Shown: positions 18,065 to 28,460, counted from the stretch's first letter. The stretch: 64,000 nucleotides of DNA from Shewanella sp. UCD-KL12 (GCF_001957125.1 NZ_MPHJ01000001.1:1371765-1435764); one strand, 5' to 3'. Translations and numbers: made by a program. Notes: generated by a model from the sequence alone, not told the origin.

Positions 18065-21000
18065 ATGATGACTCAAGTTAAAGCCCGCTCTATGTTTAAA
18101 TTTACTATCACTAAAAAATTAATCCTTGCAGCCTCACTGAACCTAACACTTATGATGATGTTAGGGGCTTACTCTTTGGGCTTGATGGCCTTAATTAGTA
18201 GTGAGATAGAGGAGGTGGCTCAAACCGATCTGCCTTTGATAAAAAGCTTAACGAGTATTGAGTCTCACCTATTAGAAATGGAGGTGTTTTTTGAAAAGTC
18301 ACTGCGATTAGGCGAGGAGATGCGAATTGATGAGGAGCTTGCTGCGGATAACAGTTTAAGCCTATCTAAGCTGAGTAAAAGGTTTAACACGGCAAATCAA
18401 AAGTTTCTTAGCCTATCAAATACTGTTGCTGTTGAGATAGATGATGTCATTTCTGAAATGGAACAGGATATAAATGCTAGCCTCAACGGGGAGGACATTG
18501 CGGAGTTTAGCTTGGTCGTTGACAGGTTAATAGAGCTAAAAGCTGAGCATCAAAAGTTTGAACGGGATTCACTTTCTATTTTAAATCAAATAAGCACAGG
18601 CCAGTGGGATCATAACAAAAACCAATCCATTATTGCCGCTGTAGAAAAGCTAGAGGAGGTACTTGGTGAGCAGATAGTCGCTTTGCTTGCTGAGGTTGAG
18701 GTGTTTACTGATAACTCTCTGATGAGCGCAGAGCGGCATGAACAAGAGGGGCTGAAGGGAATTATGCTGTTGGTTTTAGTCTCTGCACTATTAAGTTTGT
18801 TAATCTTTTGGGTGATGGCTAGACAGATCATCAAGCCTATGAAAGAGTTAAAGTTTGTTGCTGACTCGATTGCACTTGGCGATCTTAGCCGGACAGTTTC
18901 ATGGTCTAGTGCTGATGAAATTGGAGCGTTATCTCAATCAATTAATACCATGATAGCGACCTTAAATACGGTTGCCGAACACGCAGATGCTATAGCAAGG
19001 GGCGATTTTTCAAAAGAGGTGATCACTAAGAGTCAAACAGACCGTTTAGGTGTGGCTTTACATGAGATGAAGACTCAGATCCTGGAAAGAAATTTATCGC
19101 TAGCAAAAAGTGAGTCCATCAATAAAGGCATAGTGAATACAGCAGTTGATGGCATTATTACAATTACTCCTGAAGGACAAATTTTATCGGTCAATGCGTC
19201 GGTTGAGAAGATGTTTAATTATTCATCTGAGTCACTTTTAGGCCAAAATATCAAAGTCTTAATGCCTGAACCTTTTCACTCTGAACATGATGCTTATTTA
19301 AGCCGATATAAATCATCCGGTATTAAAAATGTGATAGGCCAAGGTAGAGAAGTGGTAGCACTTCGTAGTGATGGGACTACCTTTCCGATTTTTCTATCCG
19401 TCGGCGAGGTAACGTTAGCTGATGAAACTATATTTACTGGGTTTATTCGAGATATCAGTGCTCAGAAACAGTATGAAAAAGATATTGTTAGCAGTGAGTC
19501 ATTAAATAAGGCGCTGGTTAATACTTCACTCGATGGCATTGTCTCCATTAGCCCTAAAGGCATTATCTTATCGTGCAATTCAGCTACCGAAGTGCTGTTT
19601 AACTATTCCAGTGAGCAGTTACTTGGGTCAAATGTGAAAATGTTAATGCCTGAGCCATTTTCTAGCGAGCATGATGGCTACCTATCAAACTATCTAAATA
19701 CAGGCATTAAGAAAGTCATAGGAAAAGGTCGAGAGTTACTCGGGTTGAGAAGTGATGGTAGCCAGTTTCCGATATATTTATCGGTTGGCGAGGTGCAGCT
19801 AGAGTCTGGGGTTATCTTTACCGGTTTTATTCGTGACATTAGCCAACAAAAACTATTTGAGCGTGACATGCTCAAGAGTGAAAGTCTTAACCGTGGCATG
19901 GTTGATACATGTTTAGATGCCATCTTATCTATTTCGACTAAAGGGGGGATTATTGCTTGTAACTCGGCAGCTCAGTCCCTGTTTCAATACCGTGCTGATG
20001 AATTAATTGGAAATAAAATTAATTCCTTAATGCCAAGCCCGTTTACCGAAGAGCATGACGGTTACCTTGATAATTACCTTACAACAGGTGTTAAGAAGGT
20101 CATAGGACAAGGCCGTGAAGTTATCGGCCTTAAAAAAGATGGGTCAACGTTTCCTATGTATTTAACTGTTGGGGAAGTTAAACAAGGTGATGATACGGTA
20201 TTTACTGGCTTTGTACGCGATATCAGTAAAGAGAAACAGTATGAGTTGGAACTCAAGGCAAAGAATGATGATCTGTTGAAACAAAATGAATTAAAAAATC
20301 AGGTGTCAAAAATCAATGAGCTGACTCAAGGGGCTACCAATGTAGAGTCGATGGCCGATGACATCATCTCTGCGCTTGCTGAAATGATGAATGCTGGTCA
20401 CGGGGTACTCTATACCTATACGAAAACTGAGCAGCAACAGGGACTATCACTCTCAGGGAGTTATGCATTTAAAAAGCGAAAAGCTGTTCTATCTTTAATT
20501 CCTTTGGGAGAAGGTCTTGTTGGCCAATGCGGTAAAGAGAGAAAAACAATACTACTCACCCAAGTACCTACAGACTATATACAAATCAATTCAGGGTTAG
20601 GTGAAAAAGATCCGTTAAATATATTGCTGGTGCCAGTGCTATTTGAGACTGAGTTAATGGGAGTGATTGAGCTAGCCTCTTTTCAGTCATTTTTAGATGA
20701 ACAAGTTGAATTAATGGAGTTGATAAGTTCAAGCCTTGGGATTGTGATTAATAATTTACGCAATCAAGAGCAGACTCAAATATTGCTCGTTGAGACTCAA
20801 CGGCAATCACAGGAGTTACAAGCTCAGCAGGAGGAGTTAAAAAGTTCAAATGAAAACCTGATGGAGCAGACTGAACTGCTTAAGGCGTCTGAGGAGGAGC
20901 TTAAGCAGCAAAGTGAAGAGCTGAAAGTATCAAATGAGGAGCTCGAGGAGAAACAAGTTTTCTTAAAGAGACAAAGAGATGAGATTGATGCGGCAAAAAA

Positions 21001-23122
21001 TGATTTAACGATTAAAGCTAATGAATTAGCGTTAGCGAGTAAGTATAAATCTGAGTTTCTCGCGAACATGAGTCACGAATTACGCACGCCATTGAACAGT
21101 TTACTTCTACTTGCAAAGGGCTTAGCCGATAACAAAAGCCAACATCTTGATGAGATAGAAGTTGAAGATGCCAAGGTAATATTTGAAGGAGGCAATAACT
21201 TACTCTCACTGATTAATGACATCATGGATCTGTCTAAGGTTGAGGCGGGAAAATTAAGCGTTCATATCGAAGCGGTCAGCTTTGTATCAATTTCTAGAAA
21301 TTTAAAGCAAGTATTTGAACCTATCGCTAAAAGTCGAGGGCTTGAACTTAATATTAATCTTGATGAAAGCTTACCAGATACATTTACCAGTGACGGACAA
21401 CGGGTTGAGCAGGTGTTACGTAATTTACTCTCCAATGCGCTTAAATTTACTGAAACTGGCTCAGTCACACTTAATGTGGGGTTCTCGGATCCTGATATGC
21501 TCTTTACACACAGTAGCTTAGATGCCAGAAAAGCAATTGCATTTTCTGTTCTTGATACGGGTATCGGTATTCCTGAGGATAAATTATTGGCTATCTTTGA
21601 GGCTTTCCAGCAAGAGGATGGCTCAACGAGTCGTAAATATGGCGGTACAGGTTTAGGGTTAACGATCGCAAGGGAGCTTACACGTCTGCTTGGTGGTGAG
21701 ATCCAATTACAAAGTACAGTAGCACAGGGTAGCCAGTTTACCTTGTACTTGCCTAATAGTTATGACTCAGACGGCATCGATGAAAAAACTGGGGGCGCAA
21801 AAGGTTTGGTTTCGGATGTGAAAATAGTTAATTCTGGCCAAGCTAAAGCTACAAAAACTGGGTCTGAATCAGAGCCAGATGTTGTTGTGCTTCAACCTTA
21901 TCCTGAGTTTATACCTGATGATCGTGACACGATAGCTGATGATGACCGTAGCTTACTCATTATCGATGATGATAAGAATTTCGCGAAAATTTTAAGAGAT
22001 CATGCTAGGGAGAACGGCTATAAAGCCTTAGTTGCGGGTGATGGCCGGATGGGGATCTACTTGGCACAACAATACCTGCCAACGGGAATTATCCTCGATA
22101 TTATGTTACCTGATATTGATGGTCATCAGGTGCTTGAACAGCTCAAGTTTAACCTTAAAACTCGCCATATCCCTGTCGAGATAATCTCTGCGCACAGTGA
22201 AGACCGTAATATGGCGCTCGTTCAGGGAGCCATAGGATTAAAAACTAAACCAGTTAGTCAGGAGCAACTATTAACTGTCTTTGACGAAATAAAATCATTT
22301 TCTGCTTCAGAGTTACGCCATGTTTTAGTCATTGAGGATGATTTAGGTAACCGGACATCGATCATTAGGCTGCTTGAAAACAGTGATATTGATATTGAAT
22401 GTGTAGATAACGGTATTGAGGGAGTTGAGGAGATTATGACAGGTCAATATGACTGTATTATTTTAGATCTCGGCCTTCCAGATATCAGTGGTTTTGAAGT
22501 CCTTAAGCGCGTTGATGCGAGCGACCTGGCGCGCACACCGCCTGTGATTATCTATACGGGCAAGGAGATCACCGACAAAGAACAAGATGAACTGAATAAA
22601 TACTCATCGAGCATCGTGATTAAAGGCGTAGGCTCCGCAGAACGTTTACTCGATGATATCTCATTGTTTCTGCATGATATTGAATCAAGGTTTTGCCCTG
22701 ACAGCAAAGAGAGTATTCATATGCTTCATGATGAAGACGCTATGCTAAAAGGCAGGAAAATTTTATTGGTTGATGATGATATGCGAAACACCTATGCACT
22801 CTCTAAACGTCTGATTGAAACTGGCTTTGAAGTTGATATGGCACATAACGGAAAGGAAGCGGTTGAACAGCTTAACCTTGAGCACGATTTTGAACTGGTG
22901 CTGATGGATACCATGATGCCTGAGATGGACGGGCATGAGGCTACGATAAAAATCCGTGCAATGAGTCATTACAGCAATATCCCCATTATCGCCTTAACAG
23001 CTAAAACCATGCCTGAAGATAGAGAGCAATCCCTACTAGCTGGTGCATCTGAATACCTGACGAAGCCGATTGACTTTGAAAAGCTATTATCAATTATGCG
23101 TATCTGGTTATTTAGAAATTAG
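18065..23122 (+). CDS. Hybrid histidine kinase with three FixL-like PAS, GAF and three receivers
   Basis: This 1685-residue membrane sensor has two transmembrane helices (about 18-43 and 230-253) flanking a helical periplasmic domain, then HAMP (about 252-330) and three tandem PAS domains (355-472, 478-598, 602-725). A GAF domain (745-902), a Glu/Gln-rich coiled coil (902-992), HisKA with H1004 in MSHELRTPLNS, and HATPase (1112-1228) follow. Three receivers (1297-1418, 1418-1540, 1564-1683) each keep the phospho-acceptor Asp. Every PAS has a His (408, 536, 664) and an Arg exactly 20 residues later (428, 556, 684), the same spacing as the haem ligand His200 and Arg220 of B. japonicum FixL. Haem binding is therefore possible but unproven. 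Genes for CheR, CheB and a second kinase follow closely. Confidence 0.93.
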   Translation: MMTQVKARSMFKFTITKKLILAASLNLTLMMMLGAYSLGLMALISSEIEEVAQTDLPLIKSLTSIESHLLEMEVFFEKSLRLGEEMRIDEELAADNSLSLSKLSKRFNTANQKFLSLSNTVAVEIDDVISEMEQDINASLNGEDIAEFSLVVDRLIELKAEHQKFERDSLSILNQISTGQWDHNKNQSIIAAVEKLEEVLGEQIVALLAEVEVFTDNSLMSAERHEQEGLKGIMLLVLVSALLSLLIFWVMARQIIKPMKELKFVADSIALGDLSRTVSWSSADEIGALSQSINTMIATLNTVAEHADAIARGDFSKEVITKSQTDRLGVALHEMKTQILERNLSLAKSESINKGIVNTAVDGIITITPEGQILSVNASVEKMFNYSSESLLGQNIKVLMPEPFHSEHDAYLSRYKSSGIKNVIGQGREVVALRSDGTTFPIFLSVGEVTLADETIFTGFIRDISAQKQYEKDIVSSESLNKALVNTSLDGIVSISPKGIILSCNSATEVLFNYSSEQLLGSNVKMLMPEPFSSEHDGYLSNYLNTGIKKVIGKGRELLGLRSDGSQFPIYLSVGEVQLESGVIFTGFIRDISQQKLFERDMLKSESLNRGMVDTCLDAILSISTKGGIIACNSAAQSLFQYRADELIGNKINSLMPSPFTEEHDGYLDNYLTTGVKKVIGQGREVIGLKKDGSTFPMYLTVGEVKQGDDTVFTGFVRDISKEKQYELELKAKNDDLLKQNELKNQVSKINELTQGATNVESMADDIISALAEMMNAGHGVLYTYTKTEQQQGLSLSGSYAFKKRKAVLSLIPLGEGLVGQCGKERKTILLTQVPTDYIQINSGLGEKDPLNILLVPVLFETELMGVIELASFQSFLDEQVELMELISSSLGIVINNLRNQEQTQILLVETQRQSQELQAQQEELKSSNENLMEQTELLKASEEELKQQSEELKVSNEELEEKQVFLKRQRDEIDAAKNDLTIKANELALASKYKSEFLANMSHELRTPLNSLLLLAKGLADNKSQHLDEIEVEDAKVIFEGGNNLLSLINDIMDLSKVEAGKLSVHIEAVSFVSISRNLKQVFEPIAKSRGLELNINLDESLPDTFTSDGQRVEQVLRNLLSNALKFTETGSVTLNVGFSDPDMLFTHSSLDARKAIAFSVLDTGIGIPEDKLLAIFEAFQQEDGSTSRKYGGTGLGLTIARELTRLLGGEIQLQSTVAQGSQFTLYLPNSYDSDGIDEKTGGAKGLVSDVKIVNSGQAKATKTGSESEPDVVVLQPYPEFIPDDRDTIADDDRSLLIIDDDKNFAKILRDHARENGYKALVAGDGRMGIYLAQQYLPTGIILDIMLPDIDGHQVLEQLKFNLKTRHIPVEIISAHSEDRNMALVQGAIGLKTKPVSQEQLLTVFDEIKSFSASELRHVLVIEDDLGNRTSIIRLLENSDIDIECVDNGIEGVEEIMTGQYDCIILDLGLPDISGFEVLKRVDASDLARTPPVIIYTGKEITDKEQDELNKYSSSIVIKGVGSAERLLDDISLFLHDIESRFCPDSKESIHMLHDEDAMLKGRKILLVDDDMRNTYALSKRLIETGFEVDMAHNGKEAVEQLNLEHDFELVLMDTMMPEMDGHEATIKIRAMSHYSNIPIIALTAKTMPEDREQSLLAGASEYLTKPIDFEKLLSIMRIWLFRN

Positions 23123-23130
23123 AGGAGTTA

Positions 23131-23964
23131 ATGATGAAGCGGGAGGAGATGCTTGAATTTGAAGTTAATCAGCTGCTTGAAGCAATAAACTTCCGATATG
23201 GTTATGATTTTAGAGATTATGCCCGTGCATCAATTGAACGCAGGATCCTCAATCGAGTTCAGTTATCTGATCTAAATTCAGTGTCTGAAATGTTGCCAAA
23301 AATTATGCATGATCAAGCATTTTTTGACCTATTTCTTCGTGATATGTCAGTCACAGTCACAGAGATGTTTCGTGAGCCAAGTGTATTTAAAGTAATAAGA
23401 GAAGCGGTTTTCACCCAGTTAAAAACTTATTCACGAGTCAATATTTGGCATGCTGGTTGTGCCACTGGCGAAGAGGTCTACTCGATGGCGATAATGCTAA
23501 AGGAGGAGGGATTACTCGATAAAACTAGGCTATATGCAACCGATTATAATAACCATTCTTTAGAGATAGCTGAAAAAGGGATCTACCCAGCTCAGAAGAT
23601 AAAACTGTTTACGAAAAATTATCTAGAAGCTGGTGGGCGGGGATCGTTTGCGGACTATTACTTAGCTAAATTTAATTCTGCAATCATGTCTGATTCATTA
23701 AAAAAGCATATCACCTTTGCCAACCATAACCTGATGAAAGATCAATGTTTTGCTGAGATGCATCTGATTGTATGCAGAAACGTTTTAATCTACTTCAATC
23801 GTCAGCTCCAAAATAGAGTTTTTCAGTTATTTAAAGAGAGCCTTATACCACGCGGTTTTTTATTATTAGGCGATAAAGAGACCTTAGAATTTAGTACAGT
23901 GGCAGATAGTTTTGAACATTTTAGTGAGAAAGAGAAGATTTACAGGCGGCTCATTTATGTATAA
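23131..23964 (+). CDS. cheR: CheR-type protein-glutamate methyltransferase
   Basis: CheR transfers a methyl group from S-adenosylmethionine to glutamates of signalling proteins. The 277-residue protein has the N-terminal helical domain (to about 75) and the SAM-binding domain with IWHAGCATGEEVYS and the late VCRNVLIYF motif. It starts 8 bases after the hybrid kinase with GAGGAG in front, and its stop overlaps the cheB start. No chemoreceptor, CheA or CheW is encoded nearby, so its substrate may be the hybrid kinase itself or a distant receptor. Confidence 0.94.
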   Translation: MMKREEMLEFEVNQLLEAINFRYGYDFRDYARASIERRILNRVQLSDLNSVSEMLPKIMHDQAFFDLFLRDMSVTVTEMFREPSVFKVIREAVFTQLKTYSRVNIWHAGCATGEEVYSMAIMLKEEGLLDKTRLYATDYNNHSLEIAEKGIYPAQKIKLFTKNYLEAGGRGSFADYYLAKFNSAIMSDSLKKHITFANHNLMKDQCFAEMHLIVCRNVLIYFNRQLQNRVFQLFKESLIPRGFLLLGDKETLEFSTVADSFEHFSEKEKIYRRLIYV

Positions 23965-24532
23965 AGCGCTGGTAATAGGTGTGTCAGCTGGTGGTCTAAA
24001 CGCACTTTCTCAAATTCTACCTAAGCTGCCAGCAGACTTTAGTTTATCTGTGTTGATTGTTCAGCATAGGCACCATGATGCTGATCATTTTCTAGTGGAG
24101 TATTTAGATGACCTTTCAGCGATTAGAGTGAAAGAAGCACAATCAGGGGAGCCTGTATTGCCCTCAACAGTTTATATTGCTCCTGCTATGTATCATTTGC
24201 TTGTTGAGCGTAATGAAACAATAAGTCTAAGCATAGATCCGCCTGTTAACTATTCTATCCCCTCTATCGATGTATTGTTTGAATCTGCAGCGGCTTGCTA
24301 CAAGAATCAATTAATTGGACTTATACTTACTGGAGCTAATGCGGATGGCAGTCAAGGTTTATTAACGGTAAAACGATATGGCGGGTTGGCAGTTGTGCAA
24401 GAACCTCTCACGGCAGAGATTGATGTAATGCCAAAAGCTGCACGTGATCTCGTTGATGTGGACGGCTTAGTACCGCTTGATGAACTTGGGCAATATTTAG
24501 TTGATCTGGGTCTCGTTAAACCAGACGATTAA
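23957..24532 (+). CDS. cheB: CheB-type methylesterase lacking a receiver domain
   Basis: The 191-residue protein covers only the CheB catalytic domain, which removes methyl groups from glutamates and deamidates glutamines. Ser of GVSAGGL, His in the QHRHHDAD segment and Asp of LTGANADG form the catalytic triad. The receiver domain that normally controls CheB is missing, so activity may be set by protein contacts. The ATG overlaps the cheR stop (ATGTATAA); a longer frame begins at 23912 inside cheR but adds nothing that resembles the family. Confidence 0.93.
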   Translation: MYKALVIGVSAGGLNALSQILPKLPADFSLSVLIVQHRHHDADHFLVEYLDDLSAIRVKEAQSGEPVLPSTVYIAPAMYHLLVERNETISLSIDPPVNYSIPSIDVLFESAAACYKNQLIGLILTGANADGSQGLLTVKRYGGLAVVQEPLTAEIDVMPKAARDLVDVDGLVPLDELGQYLVDLGLVKPDD

Positions 24533-24549
24533 TCGAGGACAAGCTAATA

Positions 24550-25833
24550 ATGGAACAGATTCGTCCTAAAATTCTCATTGTTGATGACGAGCCGAATAAT
24601 CTAAGGGTCTATGAACGTATTCTAGCTCCTTTGAATCTAGAGTTTATTAAAGCAATGTCTGGTCAGCAGGCATTAGCTGTGGCCCATAAACATGACTTTT
24701 TTCTTATCTTAATGGATGTTCAGATGCCCGGCATGGATGGGTTTGAGGCCGCTTCTTTAATATTGGACCATCCAAAAACATCGCATATTCCTGTTATATT
24801 TATTACTGCTTTTGCTCGTGAAGAAGCGTTTGAATTTAAAGGCTACATAAGTGGCGCTGTTGATTACTTAGTTAAACCGATTAATGATGAAATATTAAAG
24901 AGTAAAGTAGGGGTCTTTCTTGAGCTTTTTAAGGAGAGGTTAAGGCTAGATAACGCTTTTAAAACTAAAAAGCGTGCTGAAGAGGAGTTAAGGCTTCATA
25001 AAGAGCATCTTGAGGAGTTAGTTAAAGAGAGAACTCGAGAGTTACAGGAGTCGATGGAGCATCTACTTTCAGCTCAAGATAAATTGGTGAAAGCTGAGAA
25101 AATGGCATCATTAGGTCGCCTCGTTGCTGGTGTGGCTCATGAGCTTAATACACCTATTGGAGTCTGTGTGACAGCAGCGTCCTATATTCAAGGAGAGGTG
25201 AAACATCTTGAAGACAAGTTAAAAGAGGAGAGTTTAGAGGTACAAGATTTGGTCAGTTATTCTGAATCCACCATTCAATCTTCAGAGATGATACTTTCAA
25301 ATTTAACTAGAGCCACCAATTTAATTAAAAATTTCAAGTTGGTTGCTGTCGATGTGTCATCCGAGGTGCTATCTAGATTTAACCTTATGGCGCATATTGA
25401 TGAAATGATTGCTGAAATACTGCCAGATATCGATCCAACTCACCATAAAATCTTGATTGCTGGCGACCGTGACACTTGCGTTGAAACCTACCCAGATACA
25501 TTGAAGTTAGTGCTAAGAAACTTACTGTTAAATGCAACAACCCATGCTTTTGAAAGTGATACAGATGGCGTCATAACCATTAATGTTCAGCAAATTGAAG
25601 ACAATGTTCAACTTAGTTTTAAAGATGATGGACACGGCATGGAGCCTGAAACCGTTGCTATGGTGTTTGAACCATTTTATACCACCCGGCGAGGTACGGG
25701 TGGGAGTGGTCTAGGCCTCTATATCGTGTTTAACCTCATTACACAGGTACTTAAAGGGGAGATAACCTGTGTGAGTGAAGTTGGCAAAGGGACAAAGTTT
25801 AATATAGTTTTCCCTATTGCCAGACACCCCTAG
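24550..25833 (+). CDS. Receiver-histidine kinase (REC-HisKA-HATPase)
   Basis: The 427-residue soluble protein has an N-terminal receiver domain (1-125; phospho-acceptor Asp in LMDVQMPGMDG and the KPI lysine) and a coiled-coil linker of about 130-185. A kinase core follows, with His197 in AHELNTPIG and the ATP-binding boxes NLLLNA, DDGHGM and GGSGLGL. It starts 17 bases after cheB. It could take phosphate from the upstream hybrid kinase and pass it on, making a multi-step relay. No DNA-binding output is present in this cluster. Confidence 0.92.
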   Translation: MEQIRPKILIVDDEPNNLRVYERILAPLNLEFIKAMSGQQALAVAHKHDFFLILMDVQMPGMDGFEAASLILDHPKTSHIPVIFITAFAREEAFEFKGYISGAVDYLVKPINDEILKSKVGVFLELFKERLRLDNAFKTKKRAEEELRLHKEHLEELVKERTRELQESMEHLLSAQDKLVKAEKMASLGRLVAGVAHELNTPIGVCVTAASYIQGEVKHLEDKLKEESLEVQDLVSYSESTIQSSEMILSNLTRATNLIKNFKLVAVDVSSEVLSRFNLMAHIDEMIAEILPDIDPTHHKILIAGDRDTCVETYPDTLKLVLRNLLLNATTHAFESDTDGVITINVQQIEDNVQLSFKDDGHGMEPETVAMVFEPFYTTRRGTGGSGLGLYIVFNLITQVLKGEITCVSEVGKGTKFNIVFPIARHP

Positions 25834-25849
25834 ATATTAAATCCTCCCT

Positions 25850-27151
25850 TTAGTGAAGTTTCATCCTAGGTCGTACGACTCTTAATACTTTTTCTGCTAG
25901 CCAGAGCGCTAAGGTTTTGAAGCTGCCATGTATCGCTTTTTGATGCATACGATAAAGTGATATATACACAAACCGAGCAATTTTACCTTCGATAAACATA
26001 CTATTTTTGGTCAAATTGCCCATCAGGCTACCTACAGTGCTGAAACGAGACAGGTTAACTAGGGAGCCATGATCGACATAATTGTAAGATTCTAATGCTT
26101 CGCCCTTAAGGTCATGAAGAATATTTTGCTCGACACATTGTGCCATCTGATGCGCCGATTGAGCCCTTGGGGGCACAAAGCTGCCATCGGCTTGCTGACA
26201 GGCACAGCAATCGCCAATCACAAAGATATCATCATTGGTGCTGCTGCGTAGGTTTGCCTTTACCATGATTTGATTGGCACGATTTAACTCAAACAGTTCG
26301 ATATTTTTGATAAAGTCTGGCGCCTTGACCCCGGCGGCCCACAACATTAAATTGGCTTCGATCAATTTCCCGTCTGATGTAACGAAACCAGAGGCGTTTG
26401 CTTCGCTTATGCGGGTATTTTCCATGACGTTAACGCCAAGCTTACTGAGCTCGCGTCTAGCAGACATTGCTATGCGTTCGGGCAATGCGGGAAGAATACG
26501 CGGTCCAGCTTCAATCAAGTGAATATTGAGTTTATCTTTGGTCATCTTGCTCAGACCATATATCTTTAGCAGATCAGTCACATGGTAAAGCTCTGCAGAC
26601 AGTTCTACGCCAGTGGCACCACCGCCAACAATGGCGATATTAAGCTCATTGATAGACTCAGATTGATGTACTCGGGTGAAGCTATCTAGTAAGGCGTGGT
26701 GAAACCGATTGGCTTGCTGATGAGAGTCGAGAAAGAAGCAATGGTCTTTCACTCCCGGTGTATTGAAGTCATTGCTGACGCTCCCGATAGCAATAACTAA
26801 TGTGTCATAGTGAATTTGTCGCTCAGGTAATAATACGTTTCCTGTTTCATCTGTAATAGGAGCGACCTTGACTGACTTATTATCTGCATCAAGTCCGCAA
26901 AAGGTACCGAGCTGAAATTGGTAACCATGTTTTGCTGCATGAGCAGAATAAACCACCCCATCGAGATCGGCATCTAAGGAGCCTGTAGCGACTTCGTGTA
27001 GCAGTGGTTTCCAGATATGCGTTCTGTTTTTATCGACAAGCACAATTTGTGCTTTATTCTTTCTGCCAAGTTTATGGCCTAGCTGAGTCGCAAGCTCTAA
27101 ACCACCAGCGCCCCCACCAATGATCACTATCTTTGGACATGATGATTCCAT
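25850..27151 (-). CDS. ndh: Type II NADH:quinone dehydrogenase
   Basis: Ndh passes electrons from NADH to quinone at the inner face of the cytoplasmic membrane without pumping protons. The 433-residue protein has an FAD-binding IGGGAGGLELA motif at about 11-21 and a second nucleotide motif, VGGGATGVELS, near 175 for NADH. The later GDCCACQQADG segment is typical of the FAD domain. There is no transmembrane helix; attachment is probably through the basic C-terminus. It converges with the receiver-kinase gene with only 16 bases between stops and no obvious terminator. Confidence 0.94.
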   Translation of the reverse strand: MESSCPKIVIIGGGAGGLELATQLGHKLGRKNKAQIVLVDKNRTHIWKPLLHEVATGSLDADLDGVVYSAHAAKHGYQFQLGTFCGLDADNKSVKVAPITDETGNVLLPERQIHYDTLVIAIGSVSNDFNTPGVKDHCFFLDSHQQANRFHHALLDSFTRVHQSESINELNIAIVGGGATGVELSAELYHVTDLLKIYGLSKMTKDKLNIHLIEAGPRILPALPERIAMSARRELSKLGVNVMENTRISEANASGFVTSDGKLIEANLMLWAAGVKAPDFIKNIELFELNRANQIMVKANLRSSTNDDIFVIGDCCACQQADGSFVPPRAQSAHQMAQCVEQNILHDLKGEALESYNYVDHGSLVNLSRFSTVGSLMGNLTKNSMFIEGKIARFVYISLYRMHQKAIHGSFKTLALWLAEKVLRVVRPRMKLH

Positions 27152-27428
27152 TACGTCTTCCTTACTCGATTTCCGGGACTGCTTGCCATTGAATACTAAT
27201 TAATGAAGCGCTGATCTACTGCTATTATATTGTCGTAAATTAAAAAACAAGTCATGGTTGTTATCACTGTATTTTTATTTAAATCCAGTTTAATGCTCTA
27301 AATCTCTATTTGAGGGAGGTTGAATGTTAAATGTATCTAAGCTTATCAATTTACGATTTTTGAACGAAAAAGCTACTAAACAATACTATTTCATGGCATG
27401 TTTTTGAATCTATTAAGCCAAAATGTAG

Positions 27429-28409
27429 GTGACAGTGCGCTCATTTGACTTTGATTTAAAAGCTTTGCAAGTGTTTGTTATGACGGCTCAAACGGGCAAT
27501 ATGACAGAAACGGCAAGACGCCTTGGCTTAACACAATCTTCGGTCTCCCAGACGTTAGCTGTACTGGAAAAATCGGTAAAGGCCCAGTTACTCGATCGCA
27601 GCGTCAGACCGATAGGGGTGACCATTGCTGGCCGGTATTTTTTCGACCAATCAACTCACCTTCTGTCCCAAGCAGAGCAAACCCAGAAAGTATTATCTCA
27701 AGGCTCTTTTGAGCAACTTCATTTAGTGCGCATCGCTTTGGTTGATTCACTGGCTACGGCATTAGGTAAGCCTTTGATTGAGTCTGTTAAAAAACGGACT
27801 GAAAATTGGACCTTAACCACTGGGCGTTCACACATGCATGCTGATGCGCTGCTTTCGAGGCAGCTTGATATCATCATCTCAGATGATGCCTTAGAGGATA
27901 ACCCTGATATCTGTAGATACCCCATTATCTCAGAGCCTTTTGTGCTGGTTGTGCCTAAGCATTTTAAAATGAGTGTCCAAGATGAGAGCACTCTGCTGCA
28001 ATTAAAGCAACTCGAAGCTCAGCTCGATTTTGTACGCTATAACCAAGATTCTCTTATCGGTACTGAAATAGAGCGCTATCTGAGGCGATTGGGTATAGAG
28101 GCTAATATTAGGCTGCAATTGGATAATACCTTTGCTGTGCTCTCTATGGTTGCGGCAGGTATTGGCTGGACTATCACTACGCCGCTTTGTCTATATCAAA
28201 GTGGTATCGAACTCAATCAAGTTCGCTGTTTACCTTTACCGAATAAGGCACCGCTTCATCGTCAATTGACCTTAGTGTGCCGACGTCATGAACTCGGCGA
28301 TCTACCTTTGCAGATGGCGAAAGACAGTTGTGAGATTATTAAACACACTTTTGTCACGGAACTAAGAAAAACACTGCCTTGGTTAGAGGCTAAGATCACT
28401 ATCGGTTAG
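27429..28409 (+). CDS. LysR-family regulator of the amino-alcohol operon
   Basis: The 326-residue protein has an N-terminal winged helix-turn-helix (about 8-66, ETARRLGLTQSSVSQTLAVLE) and a periplasmic-binding-type effector domain. It starts at GTG 27429 or at GTG two codons later; no strong binding site distinguishes them. It is transcribed in the same direction as, and directly ahead of, the permease-ligase-dehydrogenase genes. A perfect LysR-type T-N11-A palindrome lies between it and the permease, supporting control of that operon. The inducer is unknown; ethanolamine or its gamma-glutamyl derivative is a guess. Confidence 0.9.
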   Translation: MTVRSFDFDLKALQVFVMTAQTGNMTETARRLGLTQSSVSQTLAVLEKSVKAQLLDRSVRPIGVTIAGRYFFDQSTHLLSQAEQTQKVLSQGSFEQLHLVRIALVDSLATALGKPLIESVKKRTENWTLTTGRSHMHADALLSRQLDIIISDDALEDNPDICRYPIISEPFVLVVPKHFKMSVQDESTLLQLKQLEAQLDFVRYNQDSLIGTEIERYLRRLGIEANIRLQLDNTFAVLSMVAAGIGWTITTPLCLYQSGIELNQVRCLPLPNKAPLHRQLTLVCRRHELGDLPLQMAKDSCEIIKHTFVTELRKTLPWLEAKITIG

Positions 28410-28460
28410 CACTTATACTGCTTGGTACTATCTTGAATGATTTCGAAGGGGAAATGTATT

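Noticed and set aside
20824..21069. Ser-rich frame opposite the hybrid kinase coiled coil
   Set aside because: The Ser-rich composition is just the complement of Glu/Leu-rich coiled-coil codons.
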